Assembly: GCF_015207655.1 (NCBI RefSeq)
Contig: NZ_JADEWN010000008.1
Span: forward strand, 1-64,000
Source of the DNA: Gloeocapsopsis crepidinum LEGE 06123
Lineage (GTDB): Bacteria; Cyanobacteriota; Cyanobacteriia; Cyanobacteriales; Chroococcidiopsidaceae
Length of the DNA: 64,000 nt
Reading direction: 5' to 3'
Position 1 is the first letter of the stretch; every line of letters begins with the position of its first letter. Under the pieces are notes generated by a model. The model did not search any database, was not told where the DNA came from, and saw only the letters and a list, made by a program, of their open reading frames with translations. The position numbers and the translations under genes are program-made. This document shows, in pieces, positions 1 through 8,342 of the stretch.

Positions 1-165
1 AGTGGTGATCGCTCGACAATCCCCCGTTTGTGCCTCGCGTTTCAACCACAGGTCTAAGGTATTGCGGCTGATATTCAACATCCGACACACTGCACTTTTG
101 CGTTCGCCGTGTTTCACTGCCGCCAGCGCTTTGCGGCGCAGGTCGTAACTGTAGGGGGCGGGCAT
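1..165 (-). mobile_element. IS630-type transposase, N-terminal 55 codons (runs off window)
   Basis: The reverse strand encodes a protein starting MPAPYSYDLRRKALAAVK and continuing through a helix-turn-helix with MLNISRNTLDLWLKREAQTG. This is the start of an IS630/Tc1-mariner-type transposase. The frame stays open to the window edge, so the catalytic DDE part is outside. The left-hand element end is probably near position 224, where a TA dinucleotide (IS630 target) separates it from a decayed TonB-receptor fragment. Family is recognised from the N-terminal sequence only. Whether the element is intact cannot be judged here. Confidence 0.8.
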
Positions 166-221
166 GGGCACTTCCTCAACTCTCCTCTGCCCCTATAATA
201 ACGTCCTAATCTGATTGTGTA

Positions 222-496
222 AGGCTATATTCCCACATCTATGGGTCCTTCCACAGCAGAATATTGTGTTTCTAGAGTCAGTGTGGTTCTATCGCTGATC
301 GTCCAACTGACAACAGGTGCAACTAAATATCGCTGTTGTTCGTAGAAATCAACAAAGCTTTCTGTTGTCTGAACCGCAGCATTTAAGCGATACAAGATGG
401 TTGCTTTAGATTGAGTGAACCAGAAAGATCAATCGCGCCACGATAGAAGTTATAGCTGCCGGCAGAACCTTCCACAGCATAATATCGTGTTCGTCA
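222..496 (-). pseudogene. Remnant of a TonB-dependent siderophore receptor
   Basis: Translating the reverse strand in two frames gives YYAVEGSAGSYNFYRGAIDL followed, after a frame change near 405-412, by ILYRLNAAVQTTESFVDFYE and SDRTTLTLETQYSAVEGP. These match the plug/early-barrel region of FpvA/FhuA-type ferric-siderophore receptors (GSYDFYR...DLSGPL...YRLNAA). There is no start, signal peptide or C-terminal barrel, and the frame is broken. The upstream side is fused directly to an AraC-regulator fragment and the downstream side ends at the IS630-type element. It is a non-functional relic of a siderophore uptake locus. Confidence 0.75.
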
Positions 497-708
497 AATT
501 GCGTCGTTAAGTTACTGTGGAATTGACAGCTATCAATTGTTAATTCTATTGCTTCGTGCAAGTGAATCTCTCGCTGAAATCCTTGCCCTAATTGAGGAGG
601 ATACTTCAAAGTTGTGTTGGAGTAGTTTAATGAATTGGGTTGTTGCAGCGTAGGGTTAGCTTTTTGCCAAAGTTCCTCGTAAGCTTGCGCTGAAATTGTG
701 GTAGTCAT
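497..708 (-). pseudogene. Truncated AraC-family regulator N-terminus fused to receptor remnant
   Basis: An open frame of 100 codons (406-708) begins MTTTISAQAYEELWQKAN and contains YPPQLGQGFQREIHLHEAIELTI. This resembles the N-terminal sensor domain of cyanobacterial AraC regulators found next to siderophore receptor genes. The C-terminal two helix-turn-helix motifs are absent. After about residue 70 the frame reads, out of phase, into DNA whose other frame encodes the TonB receptor, so a deletion probably joined the two genes. The 100-residue product is therefore unlikely to be functional. The AraC assignment rests on sequence resemblance of about 65 residues. Confidence 0.6.
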
Positions 709-832
709 GTGGCGATCGCGTGTTTGTCATTAATTTATTATTGTTAGTTTAGAAAAACTCTCAATATTTTATTAGCAACGGTAGTAGAAATTTGGGTAAG
801 TATGTGTTGCAATCTGAAAATTACAAGAGTGG

Positions 833-1423
833 CTAGAAAAACAATTCCTTGATTCCCTCGCTACCAATTTCAATCGCCAATGCAGCAAGGAGAAAACCAA
901 GAAGTTGCGTAACGATGACTGCACCTTCAGCACCAATCCATTTGTCAACGCGCCCTGCTTGGCGTACGATAAACCACGTCACAACCATTGCTGCAACTGT
1001 ACCAACGACAACACTGATATGTGCATTAGGCGACTCTGACATTAACAACATGACAGTAGTAATCGTTGCAGGACCTGCAAGTAAAGGCAACGCTAGCGGA
1101 GTAATCGCGACATCCCGTCCTTGTTCTACGATTGGCGTATCTAATTCGCCTTCGAGCATTTTTAAAGCAATTAATAACAGTAATAGCCCTCCAGCTACTC
1201 GTAACGATGCAATACTGATGTGCAAGTAATCAAGAATAAATTGACCGCCGAAGGCAAAGCCTAAGAGTACTGCGATCGCCACAATACTAGCTTTATCAAC
1301 GACTCGGTTACGTTGCTGTGGTTCCATACCCTTGGTCAGAACTAAAAATATCGGTGCATTACCCAAAGCATCTGCAAGGACAAATACCGCAACAAAGGTT
1401 CTAACTAGGACAGATATATCCAC
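833..1423 (-). CDS. MarC family integral membrane protein
   Basis: This 196-residue hydrophobic protein starts MDISVLVRTFVAVFVLADAL and has about six predicted membrane spans. It carries the MarC/YhgN-family features: an early NAPIFLVLTKG segment, a central TPLALPLLAGPATITTVML segment and a C-terminal ALAIEIGSEGIK helix. Length is typical of the family (about 200 residues). MarC proteins are inner-membrane proteins of uncertain transport role; the old link to multiple antibiotic resistance has not held up. It is monocistronic, with a dispersed repeat just upstream (1443-1505). Family assignment is firm; function is not known. Confidence 0.88.
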   Translation of the reverse strand: MDISVLVRTFVAVFVLADALGNAPIFLVLTKGMEPQQRNRVVDKASIVAIAVLLGFAFGGQFILDYLHISIASLRVAGGLLLLLIALKMLEGELDTPIVEQGRDVAITPLALPLLAGPATITTVMLLMSESPNAHISVVVGTVAAMVVTWFIVRQAGRVDKWIGAEGAVIVTQLLGFLLAALAIEIGSEGIKELFF

Positions 1424-1442
1424 AATGACAATCCTTAAATAG

Positions 1443-1505
1443 GAGCGAGGGGGAACCAGTGCATTGCGGAGGTGTCCTCCGTTGTAGCAACTGGCGTCGA
1501 GGGGC
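1443..1505. repeat. Dispersed hairpin-forming repeat, copy 1
   Basis: About 60 bases here, including GTGCATTGCGGAGGTGTCCT and GTAGCAACTGGCGTCGAGGG, recur almost perfectly in inverse orientation at 25960-26020. The core GGAGG-TGT-CCTCC can fold into a small hairpin. Both copies are intergenic. No coding potential is evident. Confidence 0.85.
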
Positions 1506-1651
1506 GAGGAGTGAGACTTGATCCAAGATTGTACAAGATGCTACTCATGATTGGGAAATTCAAAGGATGAGTAATTATCCACTGCTAGGTTTTGTCAAAT
1601 CAATAAATCTGGCATCATACCTGAGAGTGATTTATTTTTGCACCTGCCAAC

Positions 1652-3067
1652 ATGACTCAACAAGATTCACAAGTACGAATTGAATGCGACTCAATGGGAG
1701 AACGACAAATTCCCCATCATGTTTATTATGGTATCCAAACCTTGCGAGCAACAGAGAATTTTCCGATAAGTGGACTTAAGCCTCTACCAACATATATTGA
1801 TGCTTGTGTGTTGATTAAGAAAGCTACAGCGATCGCAAATGGCGAACTTGAGTGTATATCACCTGAACTTAGTCAAGCAATTGTTGCAGCAGCAGATGAG
1901 GTGTTGTCGGGTAAGTTGCGCGATCAGTTTGTTGTCGATGTTTACCAAGCAGGTGCAGGAACTTCGCACCATATGAATGTTAACGAAGTCTTAGCTAATC
2001 GGGCTTTAGAAATTTTAGGTGATGAAAAAGGAAACTATCAGCGCGTCAGCCCAAACGATCATGTAAATTACGGTCAATCGACAAATGATGTCATTCCGAC
2101 AGCAATTCGTATTGGAGGCTTATTAGCACTAAAAAGAACGCTTTATCCAGCTTTAACAAGTGCGATCGCTGCTTTAGAGAACAAAGCTATAGAATTTCAA
2201 GATATTGTCCGATCGGGTAGAACACACCTACAAGATGCGGTTCCAGTAAGACTAGGTGAAAACTTTCGTGCTTGGGCACAAATCATCCAAGATCACGAAA
2301 CTAGAATCAAAACTGCTGCACAAGACCTGACTATTCTCGGCTTAGGAGGTAGTGCAGCGGGAACAGGGTTAAATACACATCCCCAGTATTGCGATCGCGT
2401 TGCGCAAATTTTATCGGAATTAATGGATCAACCATTACGTTCTGCACCTCATCTTATGGCAGCAATGCAGAGTATGGGATCATTTGTCAGTGTTTCGGGG
2501 GCTTTACGCAACTTAGCGCAGGATTGCGTCAAAATTTCCCACGATTTACGATTGATGGATTCAGGACCAAAAACAGGTTTTAAAGAAATTCAACTACCAC
2601 CCGTACAACCTGGATCTTCAATTATGCCAGGAAAATACAACCCTGTGATGGCAGAAATGACTTCAATGGTATGCTTTCAGGTGATGGGTTATGACAGTGC
2701 GATCGCCCTCGCCGCACAAGCTGGACAACTTGAACTTAATGTCATGATGCCACTCATTGCCTACAATCTGATTCACAGCATTGAAATATTAGGTAACACG
2801 CTAGCCGCGTTAACCCAACGATGTATTAAAGGTATATCCGCAAATCGCGATCGCTGTTTTGCTTATGCCGAAGGTAGCTTAGCGCTGGTGACAGCCCTCA
2901 ATCCTTATATTGGCTACTTGAATGCAGCCGCAGTTGCCAAAGAGTCGCTAGAAACAGGTAAATCACTCCGACAGATTGTTCTCGAACGCGGATTAATGAC
3001 AGCAGAAGATCTAGCCAAAATATTAAATCTAGAACAAATGAGTGCAATGCGCTCTACACAAGGATAG
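1652..3067 (+). CDS. aspA: Aspartate ammonia-lyase (fumarase/aspartase superfamily)
   Basis: The 471-residue protein converts aspartate to fumarate and ammonia in the cytoplasm. Superfamily signatures are clear: SGRTHLQDAVPV near residue 190, a Ser/Thr-rich segment GQSTNDVIPT near residue 150 and the GSSIMPGKYNPVM signature near residue 325. The usual valine after the catalytic-loop lysine is tyrosine here, which still fits the G-S-x2-M-x2-K-x-N pattern. Length (about 470) is that of the family. Fumarase C is the alternative; overall resemblance to cyanobacterial aspartases makes AspA more likely. It is a single gene with no obvious operon partner. Confidence 0.85.
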   Translation: MTQQDSQVRIECDSMGERQIPHHVYYGIQTLRATENFPISGLKPLPTYIDACVLIKKATAIANGELECISPELSQAIVAAADEVLSGKLRDQFVVDVYQAGAGTSHHMNVNEVLANRALEILGDEKGNYQRVSPNDHVNYGQSTNDVIPTAIRIGGLLALKRTLYPALTSAIAALENKAIEFQDIVRSGRTHLQDAVPVRLGENFRAWAQIIQDHETRIKTAAQDLTILGLGGSAAGTGLNTHPQYCDRVAQILSELMDQPLRSAPHLMAAMQSMGSFVSVSGALRNLAQDCVKISHDLRLMDSGPKTGFKEIQLPPVQPGSSIMPGKYNPVMAEMTSMVCFQVMGYDSAIALAAQAGQLELNVMMPLIAYNLIHSIEILGNTLAALTQRCIKGISANRDRCFAYAEGSLALVTALNPYIGYLNAAAVAKESLETGKSLRQIVLERGLMTAEDLAKILNLEQMSAMRSTQG

Positions 3068-3134
3068 GCTCTTTTTTTTAGAATACATAGGTAGGTAGGC
3101 GAAAATAAGCGCACCTTAAGAACTGGTAATTAGT

Positions 3135-3234
3135 TAATGGTCAATGGTTCATGGCAAACTGCTATTAATTATTCACTATTAACCAACATAACAAAGTGTG
3201 ATATTTAATTGTGCCCACCTACTTAAATCTAAAA
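3135..3234. repeat. Left copy of a direct repeat flanking the small gene at 3260
   Basis: Sequence including ACATAACAAAGTGTGAT and CACCTACTTA recurs in the same orientation at 3523-3600 (ACATAAAAAAGTGTGAT...ATACCTACTTA). Preceding words are also shared (GTCAATG...TTGCTATTAA versus CTGCTATTAA). Similarity is imperfect, with small gaps. Confidence 0.65.
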
Positions 3235-3259
3235 GTCCTTAACGAGGAGAAATAATCAG

Positions 3260-3466
3260 TTGACTACTACTGCGATTACGAGAAAAAACCTTATTTATAG
3301 TTTGCTAACAGGTTTGATTATTGGTATATTTATTGGCGCACCTTTAGGCTGGTTTACACACCAATTTTTTGCCGAACGTCGTCTAGCCGAGGTTTTGATT
3401 TGCCGCGAAAAGAACCGCAATCAACCTGAAGCTGTGTTACAGTCGATGTGTGGTTCTAGATTTTAA
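3260..3466 (+). CDS. Small single-span membrane protein, unknown
   Basis: The 68-residue product has one strong transmembrane helix (about residues 11-33, LIYSLLTGLIIGIFIGAPLG), followed by a charged tail with two cysteines (CREKNRN...SMCGSRF). The start is TTG at 3260, supported by a GAGGAG ribosome-binding site at 3244-3249. I do not recognise a family. It sits between two near-identical direct repeats, which is unusual. It is real by its Shine-Dalgarno and hydrophobic pattern, but function is unknown. Confidence 0.6.
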   Translation: MTTTAITRKNLIYSLLTGLIIGIFIGAPLGWFTHQFFAERRLAEVLICREKNRNQPEAVLQSMCGSRF

Positions 3467-3522
3467 AGAATTTGTGTTAGATCTATTTCCATTAATTGCT
3501 CTTACTTACGTTTTTGTCTGTC

Positions 3523-3600
3523 TAATAGTCAATGATTTATGGTGTATTGCTATTAACTAACATAAAAAAGTGTGATGTGTAATTATGCATACCTACTTAT
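3523..3600. repeat. Right copy of the direct repeat flanking the small gene
   Basis: Same orientation and similar sequence to 3135-3234, see that entry. The two copies bracket the 68-codon gene. Confidence 0.65.
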
Positions 3601-3627
3601 GTAGTTAGTTATTAATTATATAGCTAT

Positions 3628-5460
3628 TCAACGAATCGGAACAAAACCTGCTTGTTCTACTAATTTTTGTCCTTCATCAGTTGTTAATAAATTAACATAG
3701 CTGACTCCTACTTGCTCGTCGAGTTTACCATCGCGTTTGACGATCGCAAACAGCCGACGTGTTAGCGGATAGGAACCGTTAGTAAAAGCTGTTTTGTTCA
3801 ATACCGTTTCGTTTATACCAACAAAGGGGGTAACAAACATTTCTCCTGACGCTATGGATATGGGAAGAGGATAAATCGTTTTTTGTCCTACAACAACCGA
3901 GGCTGAACTATAGCCAATAGCGCCAGGATTAGCAGCAACTTTGAGAATTGCTTCTGTTGCTGTACCAACAACTTGTACATTTTTACCAAACTCCCTTCCG
4001 GCTAAAACTCTTTGTTGAACAACATCTGCAGTTCCACTGACTTGAGGAGTAAAACTATATGCTGTAATTGGCAGATCTGAACCTCCTACACTTTTCCAGT
4101 TAGTGATTCTTCCTGAAAAAATATCTTGTAGTTGTGCCAAGTTTAGACCCACAATAGGATTACGCGGGTGAATAAAAAAAGTAATGCCATCAATAGCAAT
4201 AGGAATTTGTTCTAAAGCAAATCCACGCGCTTTTGCTAGGGCGATCTCGTCTTCTTTTAAAGGACGCGACGATAGGGTAAAACTCAATTCACCGTCCAGT
4301 AGCATTTTAATACCAGCAGCAGAACCTTGAGGAGTACCAACGGGTTCAACAAAACGCAACTGAAACTGCTTTTGTGACTGGCTAATTGTAGAAAGAATTC
4401 CTGGAGAACGCAATGGTGCTAGGGTAGGAGAACCACCGTAATTAAATACTCCTTGAGGAACGTTTGGAACCTCAGCTAAGGTTTTGTAAAAAACAAGATT
4501 ATTAGTGCGAACTTCTGAAGCGATTGGGCTAAGAATAATAATTTGAATCAATCTGTAGAGTGAAATTGTTACTGCTAAAGCAGTGGCAATAATACCAATT
4601 CGTAGTAAGAATTGAATATTAGTGTGGTTATATGGCATAGTGTTTAAGTTCAGTTGTTCATCTTGTGAAAGAACTTTTTCCCTTGAACTTTTTTGATGAG
4701 AACTATTATTCTGAGTAATCGCTAAACTGTTTTCTTTTACTTTAACTAAACTCGATTGCTGAAGTTCTCGAATATTTTTTATATCATTTTCACTTTGTTG
4801 AAATTTTGGTTTTCCTTGCTCATTTAATGTTTTTGGTGAGATCAAATCGTCATGACTTACAATTCCTTCAATGATGTAATGTTGATAAACTGATAAGTTT
4901 GCAATTTGCTGCTCATAGGTTTGTTCGCTAGGGAAGATCACCGTTTCTTGTGCTGAAAGCGGAATAAATAAAGTGATCAATTTTTCTTGACTTAAAGCAG
5001 TATGACATTGTTGACGAATTTCAGAAGAAAGGACTACTCCAGGGCGGGCTGGTTCGTAATTCCATAGGTTAGATATAACCTTTGTTTCTACTAAAGTTGA
5101 TGGATTATTGCGGTCAATAACTGTTAATGGTCCTTTTTGTAAGTAAGTTAAAATCATTTCTAGATGAAAGCTAAGCAGTGTTTCGTCTAAGTAATAACAG
5201 GCAAAGTAAGGGATGACACTGCCGTTTTGATCGATTCCATCAGCGTACAACCATCCAAATAATGTTTGTTCAGAAGTGATTTGATATAAGTAAATAGCAC
5301 GATATCCTAAAGTAGGAGGATTAGAAGGTTCCCAGTAGTATGAAATGATACGATCGCTAAATGCTTTGCGAACTTCAAGCGGCACTTGTTGACTTACAAG
5401 CTGTTTCAATCCTCTACCTGCAAAACTCGTGCAATGGAGTTGTCTTAGGAGTAAATCCAT
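3628..5460 (-). CDS. Cytoplasmic domain-TM-periplasmic PstS-like phosphate-binding protein
   Basis: This 610-residue protein has an unusual layout. Residues 1 to about 210 form a soluble domain I cannot assign. A Gln/Ser-rich linker follows to about 280, then one membrane helix at about 284-305 (FLLRIGIIATALAVTISLYR). Residues 330-610 form a PstS-type periplasmic binding domain: VFNYGGSPTLAPLRSP, VEPVGTPQGSAAGIKMLLDG, a 'SSRPLKEDEIALAK' segment and NPIVGLNLAQLQDIFSGRIT. There is no cleavable signal peptide. No pst transporter genes are adjacent. The fold suggests binding of phosphate or another anion outside the membrane, coupled to an internal domain, so a sensor is as likely as a transport component. 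Confidence 0.75.
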   Translation of the reverse strand: MDLLLRQLHCTSFAGRGLKQLVSQQVPLEVRKAFSDRIISYYWEPSNPPTLGYRAIYLYQITSEQTLFGWLYADGIDQNGSVIPYFACYYLDETLLSFHLEMILTYLQKGPLTVIDRNNPSTLVETKVISNLWNYEPARPGVVLSSEIRQQCHTALSQEKLITLFIPLSAQETVIFPSEQTYEQQIANLSVYQHYIIEGIVSHDDLISPKTLNEQGKPKFQQSENDIKNIRELQQSSLVKVKENSLAITQNNSSHQKSSREKVLSQDEQLNLNTMPYNHTNIQFLLRIGIIATALAVTISLYRLIQIIILSPIASEVRTNNLVFYKTLAEVPNVPQGVFNYGGSPTLAPLRSPGILSTISQSQKQFQLRFVEPVGTPQGSAAGIKMLLDGELSFTLSSRPLKEDEIALAKARGFALEQIPIAIDGITFFIHPRNPIVGLNLAQLQDIFSGRITNWKSVGGSDLPITAYSFTPQVSGTADVVQQRVLAGREFGKNVQVVGTATEAILKVAANPGAIGYSSASVVVGQKTIYPLPISIASGEMFVTPFVGINETVLNKTAFTNGSYPLTRRLFAIVKRDGKLDEQVGVSYVNLLTTDEGQKLVEQAGFVPIR

Positions 5461-5804
5461 CAGCTTACTTGCAAAAAAAAATTAAAACAATACTATCTTG
5501 AGGAGAATTTTCAAGCAACTCCCCCACAAATATTAGTAGGTATGTACAGAATCAGCAAGAAATTTCCTAAGTCTGTTAATTACAATAACTTTCAATTCAT
5601 AAAAAATTTATATTTTCTTCTATTACCAAATTTCTCAGCATTAGTTACGGTGTAAATAATCAAAAAACTGCAAAAATGTCAATAGTGATGGCTTTATCAG
5701 CAAATACTTCAGACCAAACAACAAATCAAAATTGCAGCAGTCATAGCGATTTCAATATTGCCAGTATTAGATACGAAAGCTAGCGCTGAAAATTTAAATT
5801 ATTT
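5461..5804. other. AT-rich intergenic region
   Basis: About 340 bases between the divergent PstS-like gene and the GAF remnant. I see no open frame with coding character, no tRNA and no clear promoter. It probably contains decayed sequence of the gene that ended in the GAF remnant. Confidence 0.5.
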
Positions 5805-5927
5805 TTGAGATTACTGATTGCGCATCAGTGCGATCGCCCGCGTGTTTGGCAAGATAATGAGATTAGCTTGTTTTTGCGCTTAGCAACTCAAGTCGGTTTT
5901 GCCATTAGTCAAAGTGATTTTACATGA
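5805..5927 (+). pseudogene. C-terminal scrap of a GAF/phytochrome-like domain
   Basis: In one frame this reads LRLLIAHQCDRPRVWQDNE then FLRLATQVGFAISQSDFT and a stop at 5925. That is the end of a cyanobacterial GAF domain (usual form 'GLLIAHQC...W...LLxxLATQVGFALxQ'). The kinase or sensor part before it is missing. The stop overlaps the start codon of the DUF362 gene (ATGA at 5924-5927). Confidence 0.65.
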
Positions 5928-6901
5928 ATTCGCAACCACTCGTTAGCCTAATTCAAGCTCAATCCTACGAACAAGACTTATTGCGAGATGCTTTAGAAAC
6001 TTTACTACAGCCTTTGGGAGGACTGACTGGTTTTGTCAAGCCAGGCGATCGCGTTTTGCTCAAGCCTAATTTACTGACTGGCTCGCGTCCTGGAAAAGAG
6101 TGTACCACTCGTGCTGAATTAGTCTACACCATAGCACAGATGGTTATGGATGTTGGTGGTAAGCCATTTTTAGGAGATAGTCCAGCATTTGGCAGTGCTA
6201 AGGGTGTAGCGATCGCCAATGGATATCAGTCATTGATATCTGACTTGCATATCCCTGTTGTAGACTTTCACGGACGACGTTATCAAACTGTCAGTGAAGA
6301 ATTTAATCACTTGCTGCTGTGTAAAGAAGCGATCGAAGCTGATGTTGTCATTAATCTACCCAAAGTAAAGTCACACAGTCAACTGACATTAACTCTAGGT
6401 GTGAAAAATCTTTTTGGCTGCGTTCCAGGAAAAATGAAAGCCTGGTGGCATATGGAAGCAGGAAAAGATCTCAATCGCTTTGGGCAAATGCTCGTCGAAA
6501 CTGCACGGACAATTAACCCAAACTTAACAATTATTGATGGTATTATTGGACATGAAGGTAATGGTCCCAGTGGCGGCGAACCGCGACAATTAGGTGTATT
6601 GGGTGCTGCTGCTGACGTATTTGCTCTGGATCGGGCAATGATAGACCTGCTGCAAGTGCAGCCAGAATGCGTACCAACCATCACCGCGCAAGCTCGTCTG
6701 GGACTGTGTGCAGATATTACCCAAATTCAATTTCCCCACTTACATCCTACTGCGCTACAGATCGATGACTGGAAATTGCCAGACGCGCTGACACCGATTG
6801 ACTTTGGAATGCCCCGCGTGATTAAGTCCACATTTAAACATCTCTACATCCGCTGGATCAAAGAGCCAATCAAAGCTTACGCTGCTGGTCAAAACCAATA
6901 A
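5924..6901 (+). CDS. DUF362 domain protein
   Basis: A 325-residue cytoplasmic protein of the DUF362 family. Visible family features are GDRVLLKPNLL (about 42-52), the GKPFLGDSPAFGS block (about 87-100), NLPKVKSHSQLTLTLGVKNLFG (about 147-168) and the IIDGIIGHEGNGP block (about 203-215). The C-terminal 4Fe-4S ferredoxin module found in some members is absent. The start ATG overlaps the stop of a GAF remnant, so its original promoter may have been replaced. A clear terminator follows at 6986-7018. Biochemical role is unknown. Confidence 0.85.
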   Translation: MNSQPLVSLIQAQSYEQDLLRDALETLLQPLGGLTGFVKPGDRVLLKPNLLTGSRPGKECTTRAELVYTIAQMVMDVGGKPFLGDSPAFGSAKGVAIANGYQSLISDLHIPVVDFHGRRYQTVSEEFNHLLLCKEAIEADVVINLPKVKSHSQLTLTLGVKNLFGCVPGKMKAWWHMEAGKDLNRFGQMLVETARTINPNLTIIDGIIGHEGNGPSGGEPRQLGVLGAAADVFALDRAMIDLLQVQPECVPTITAQARLGLCADITQIQFPHLHPTALQIDDWKLPDALTPIDFGMPRVIKSTFKHLYIRWIKEPIKAYAAGQNQ

Positions 6902-6985
6902 GCGTATTTACTCAAGTGTAAACTTTGCTACGATGAGCAGCTATAAGTTTGGATTAAGCTGTAATCACCCTCCGATTGCTCAAGC

Positions 6986-7018
6986 AACCGCCATAAAGCT
7001 AGCTAATGGCGGTTTTTT
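6986..7018 (+). terminator. Rho-independent terminator after DUF362 gene
   Basis: AACCGCCAT (6986-6994) pairs perfectly with ATGGCGGTT (7006-7014) around an 11-base loop and is followed by a run of T. It ends the DUF362 transcript. Confidence 0.85.
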
Positions 7019-7019
7019 A

Positions 7020-7277
7020 TGTTGATAAAGCAGAGAATCAGAAGGTAGTTGGGTAGTAGGGTAGTAATGATCAAATCTTTCCCACACTCCCATCTTACTA
7101 GTCACTAGTCACTCATCACTCCTCACATAATTACGGATACAAGAGATAAGATTTGTTGGTTAGCGAACAGTGTGTTAGAAAAGAGTTGCTAAAATGGCAG
7201 TAAGAAGGTAGTTTTCTACCTTCTAATGTGTCAAACATTGTTTAGGTTCATTACAACAGGTTCAGTAGAACTTCTTT
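7020..7277. other. Intergenic region with degenerate short repeats
   Basis: With the terminator before it this makes a 376-base gap. It contains low-complexity words (GTAGTTGGGTAGTAGGGTAGT and ACTAGTCACTAGTCACTCA) of the kind scattered across this window. No gene is seen. Confidence 0.6.
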
Positions 7278-7484
7278 ATGGAATCAAGTAGTAGTCAGTC
7301 TGCCAGCTCAGTAGAGAACCCTTCTCATAAGTTGGCAGACATTGTAGGAACAGCAATCGCTTTGTTGACTCTGACAGTCCCACTTGTGGCGATCGCTCAG
7401 TACTCTGACAAAAATCTTCTGACAAACGTGCAACCCATATCATATCCTTTGCAAAGAGCAGGAATGAAAACCGGCGAATGGTGA
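7278..7484 (+). CDS. Small single-span membrane protein, unknown
   Basis: The 68-residue product has a polar Ser-rich N-terminus, one hydrophobic helix (about residues 23-42, [20 protein letters not shown]) and a short polar tail ending GMKTGEW. It resembles small hypothetical membrane proteins of cyanobacteria but I cannot name a family. No strong Shine-Dalgarno is visible before the ATG. It stands alone between the DUF362 terminator and the pyrophosphatase gene. Confidence 0.55.
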   Translation: MESSSSQSASSVENPSHKLADIVGTAIALLTLTVPLVAIAQYSDKNLLTNVQPISYPLQRAGMKTGEW

Positions 7485-7703
7485 TGTAATTTATGTTGGT
7501 TTGAAACTGACTTTAGTACTACGGTTAGCTAATGGTGAAGGGTTGTCAGCCCTGGACTTGTTAGTTATGCACTTAGCTAACAGCTAACAGCTAATCGCTT
7601 TTTTAATAGCTAAGAGTTTGCAGTTGTCCGTCATACCCTAAAATGCTACACGGGGAGCTAACGGAACTGCACCCTAAATTAGCTGTTAAATTGGAGTGAT
7701 GTT

Positions 7704-8243
7704 GTGGACTTAACCCGTATTCCGGCGCAACCAAAACCAGGCGTCATCAATGTTTTAATTGAAATCACCGCTGGAAGTAAAAATAAATACGAATACGATA
7801 AAGATTTACAGGCTTTCGCTTTGGATCGAGTTCTGTATTCTTCGGTGCAATATCCTTACGATTATGGCTTTGTCCCTAATACTCTCGCTGATGATGGCGA
7901 TCCTCTTGATGGTATGGTATTGATGGACGAGCCAACATTTCCAGGGTGTGTGATTGCAGCACGTCCCATTGGAATGTTGATTATGATTGATGGTGGCGAT
8001 CATGACGAGAAAATTTTGTGTGTTCCCGACAAAGATCCACGCTACCAACACGTCAAATCGCTTGCAGATCTTGCACCACATAGATTAGATGAAATCGCTG
8101 AATTTTTCCGTAGCTATAAGAACTTAGAGAAGAAAGTTACAGAAATTCGTGGTTGGCAAGATATTGACCAAGTTATGCCTTTGGTAGAAAAGTGCATTGA
8201 GGCAGGTAGCAAACAAGGGCGCAATTCTGAAGCTGAAGCATAA
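7704..8243 (+). CDS. ppa: Inorganic pyrophosphatase (family I)
   Basis: The 179-residue enzyme hydrolyses pyrophosphate to two phosphates in the cytoplasm, with magnesium. The family I signature D-x-D-P-x-D is present as DGDPLD at residues 64-69. The upstream active-site segments KYEYDKDL and [11 protein letters not shown] are intact. The start is GTG at 7704, preceded by GGAG at 7693-7696. Length is typical (about 170-180). It precedes panD by 99 bases with a hairpin between, so the two are probably separate transcripts. Confidence 0.95.
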   Translation: MDLTRIPAQPKPGVINVLIEITAGSKNKYEYDKDLQAFALDRVLYSSVQYPYDYGFVPNTLADDGDPLDGMVLMDEPTFPGCVIAARPIGMLIMIDGGDHDEKILCVPDKDPRYQHVKSLADLAPHRLDEIAEFFRSYKNLEKKVTEIRGWQDIDQVMPLVEKCIEAGSKQGRNSEAEA

Positions 8244-8280
8244 TACACACAACCTCAAGAGAAAGCCATTATCATAACGT

Positions 8281-8317
8281 TAGAGTCGTTTTCTTCAGTT
8301 TATTGAAGAACGATTCT
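8281..8317 (+). terminator. Possible hairpin terminator between ppa and panD
   Basis: AGAGTCGTT and AACGATTCT, with inner CTTCA/TGAAG pairs, form an imperfect hairpin. There is no long T tract, so termination is uncertain. Confidence 0.4.
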
Positions 8318-8342
8318 AGCACTCAACTCTAGCGCCTCTTTC

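Noticed and set aside
849..1229. 126-codon forward open frame
   Set aside because: It lies fully antisense to the well-supported MarC-like gene and its composition is that of a shadow frame.
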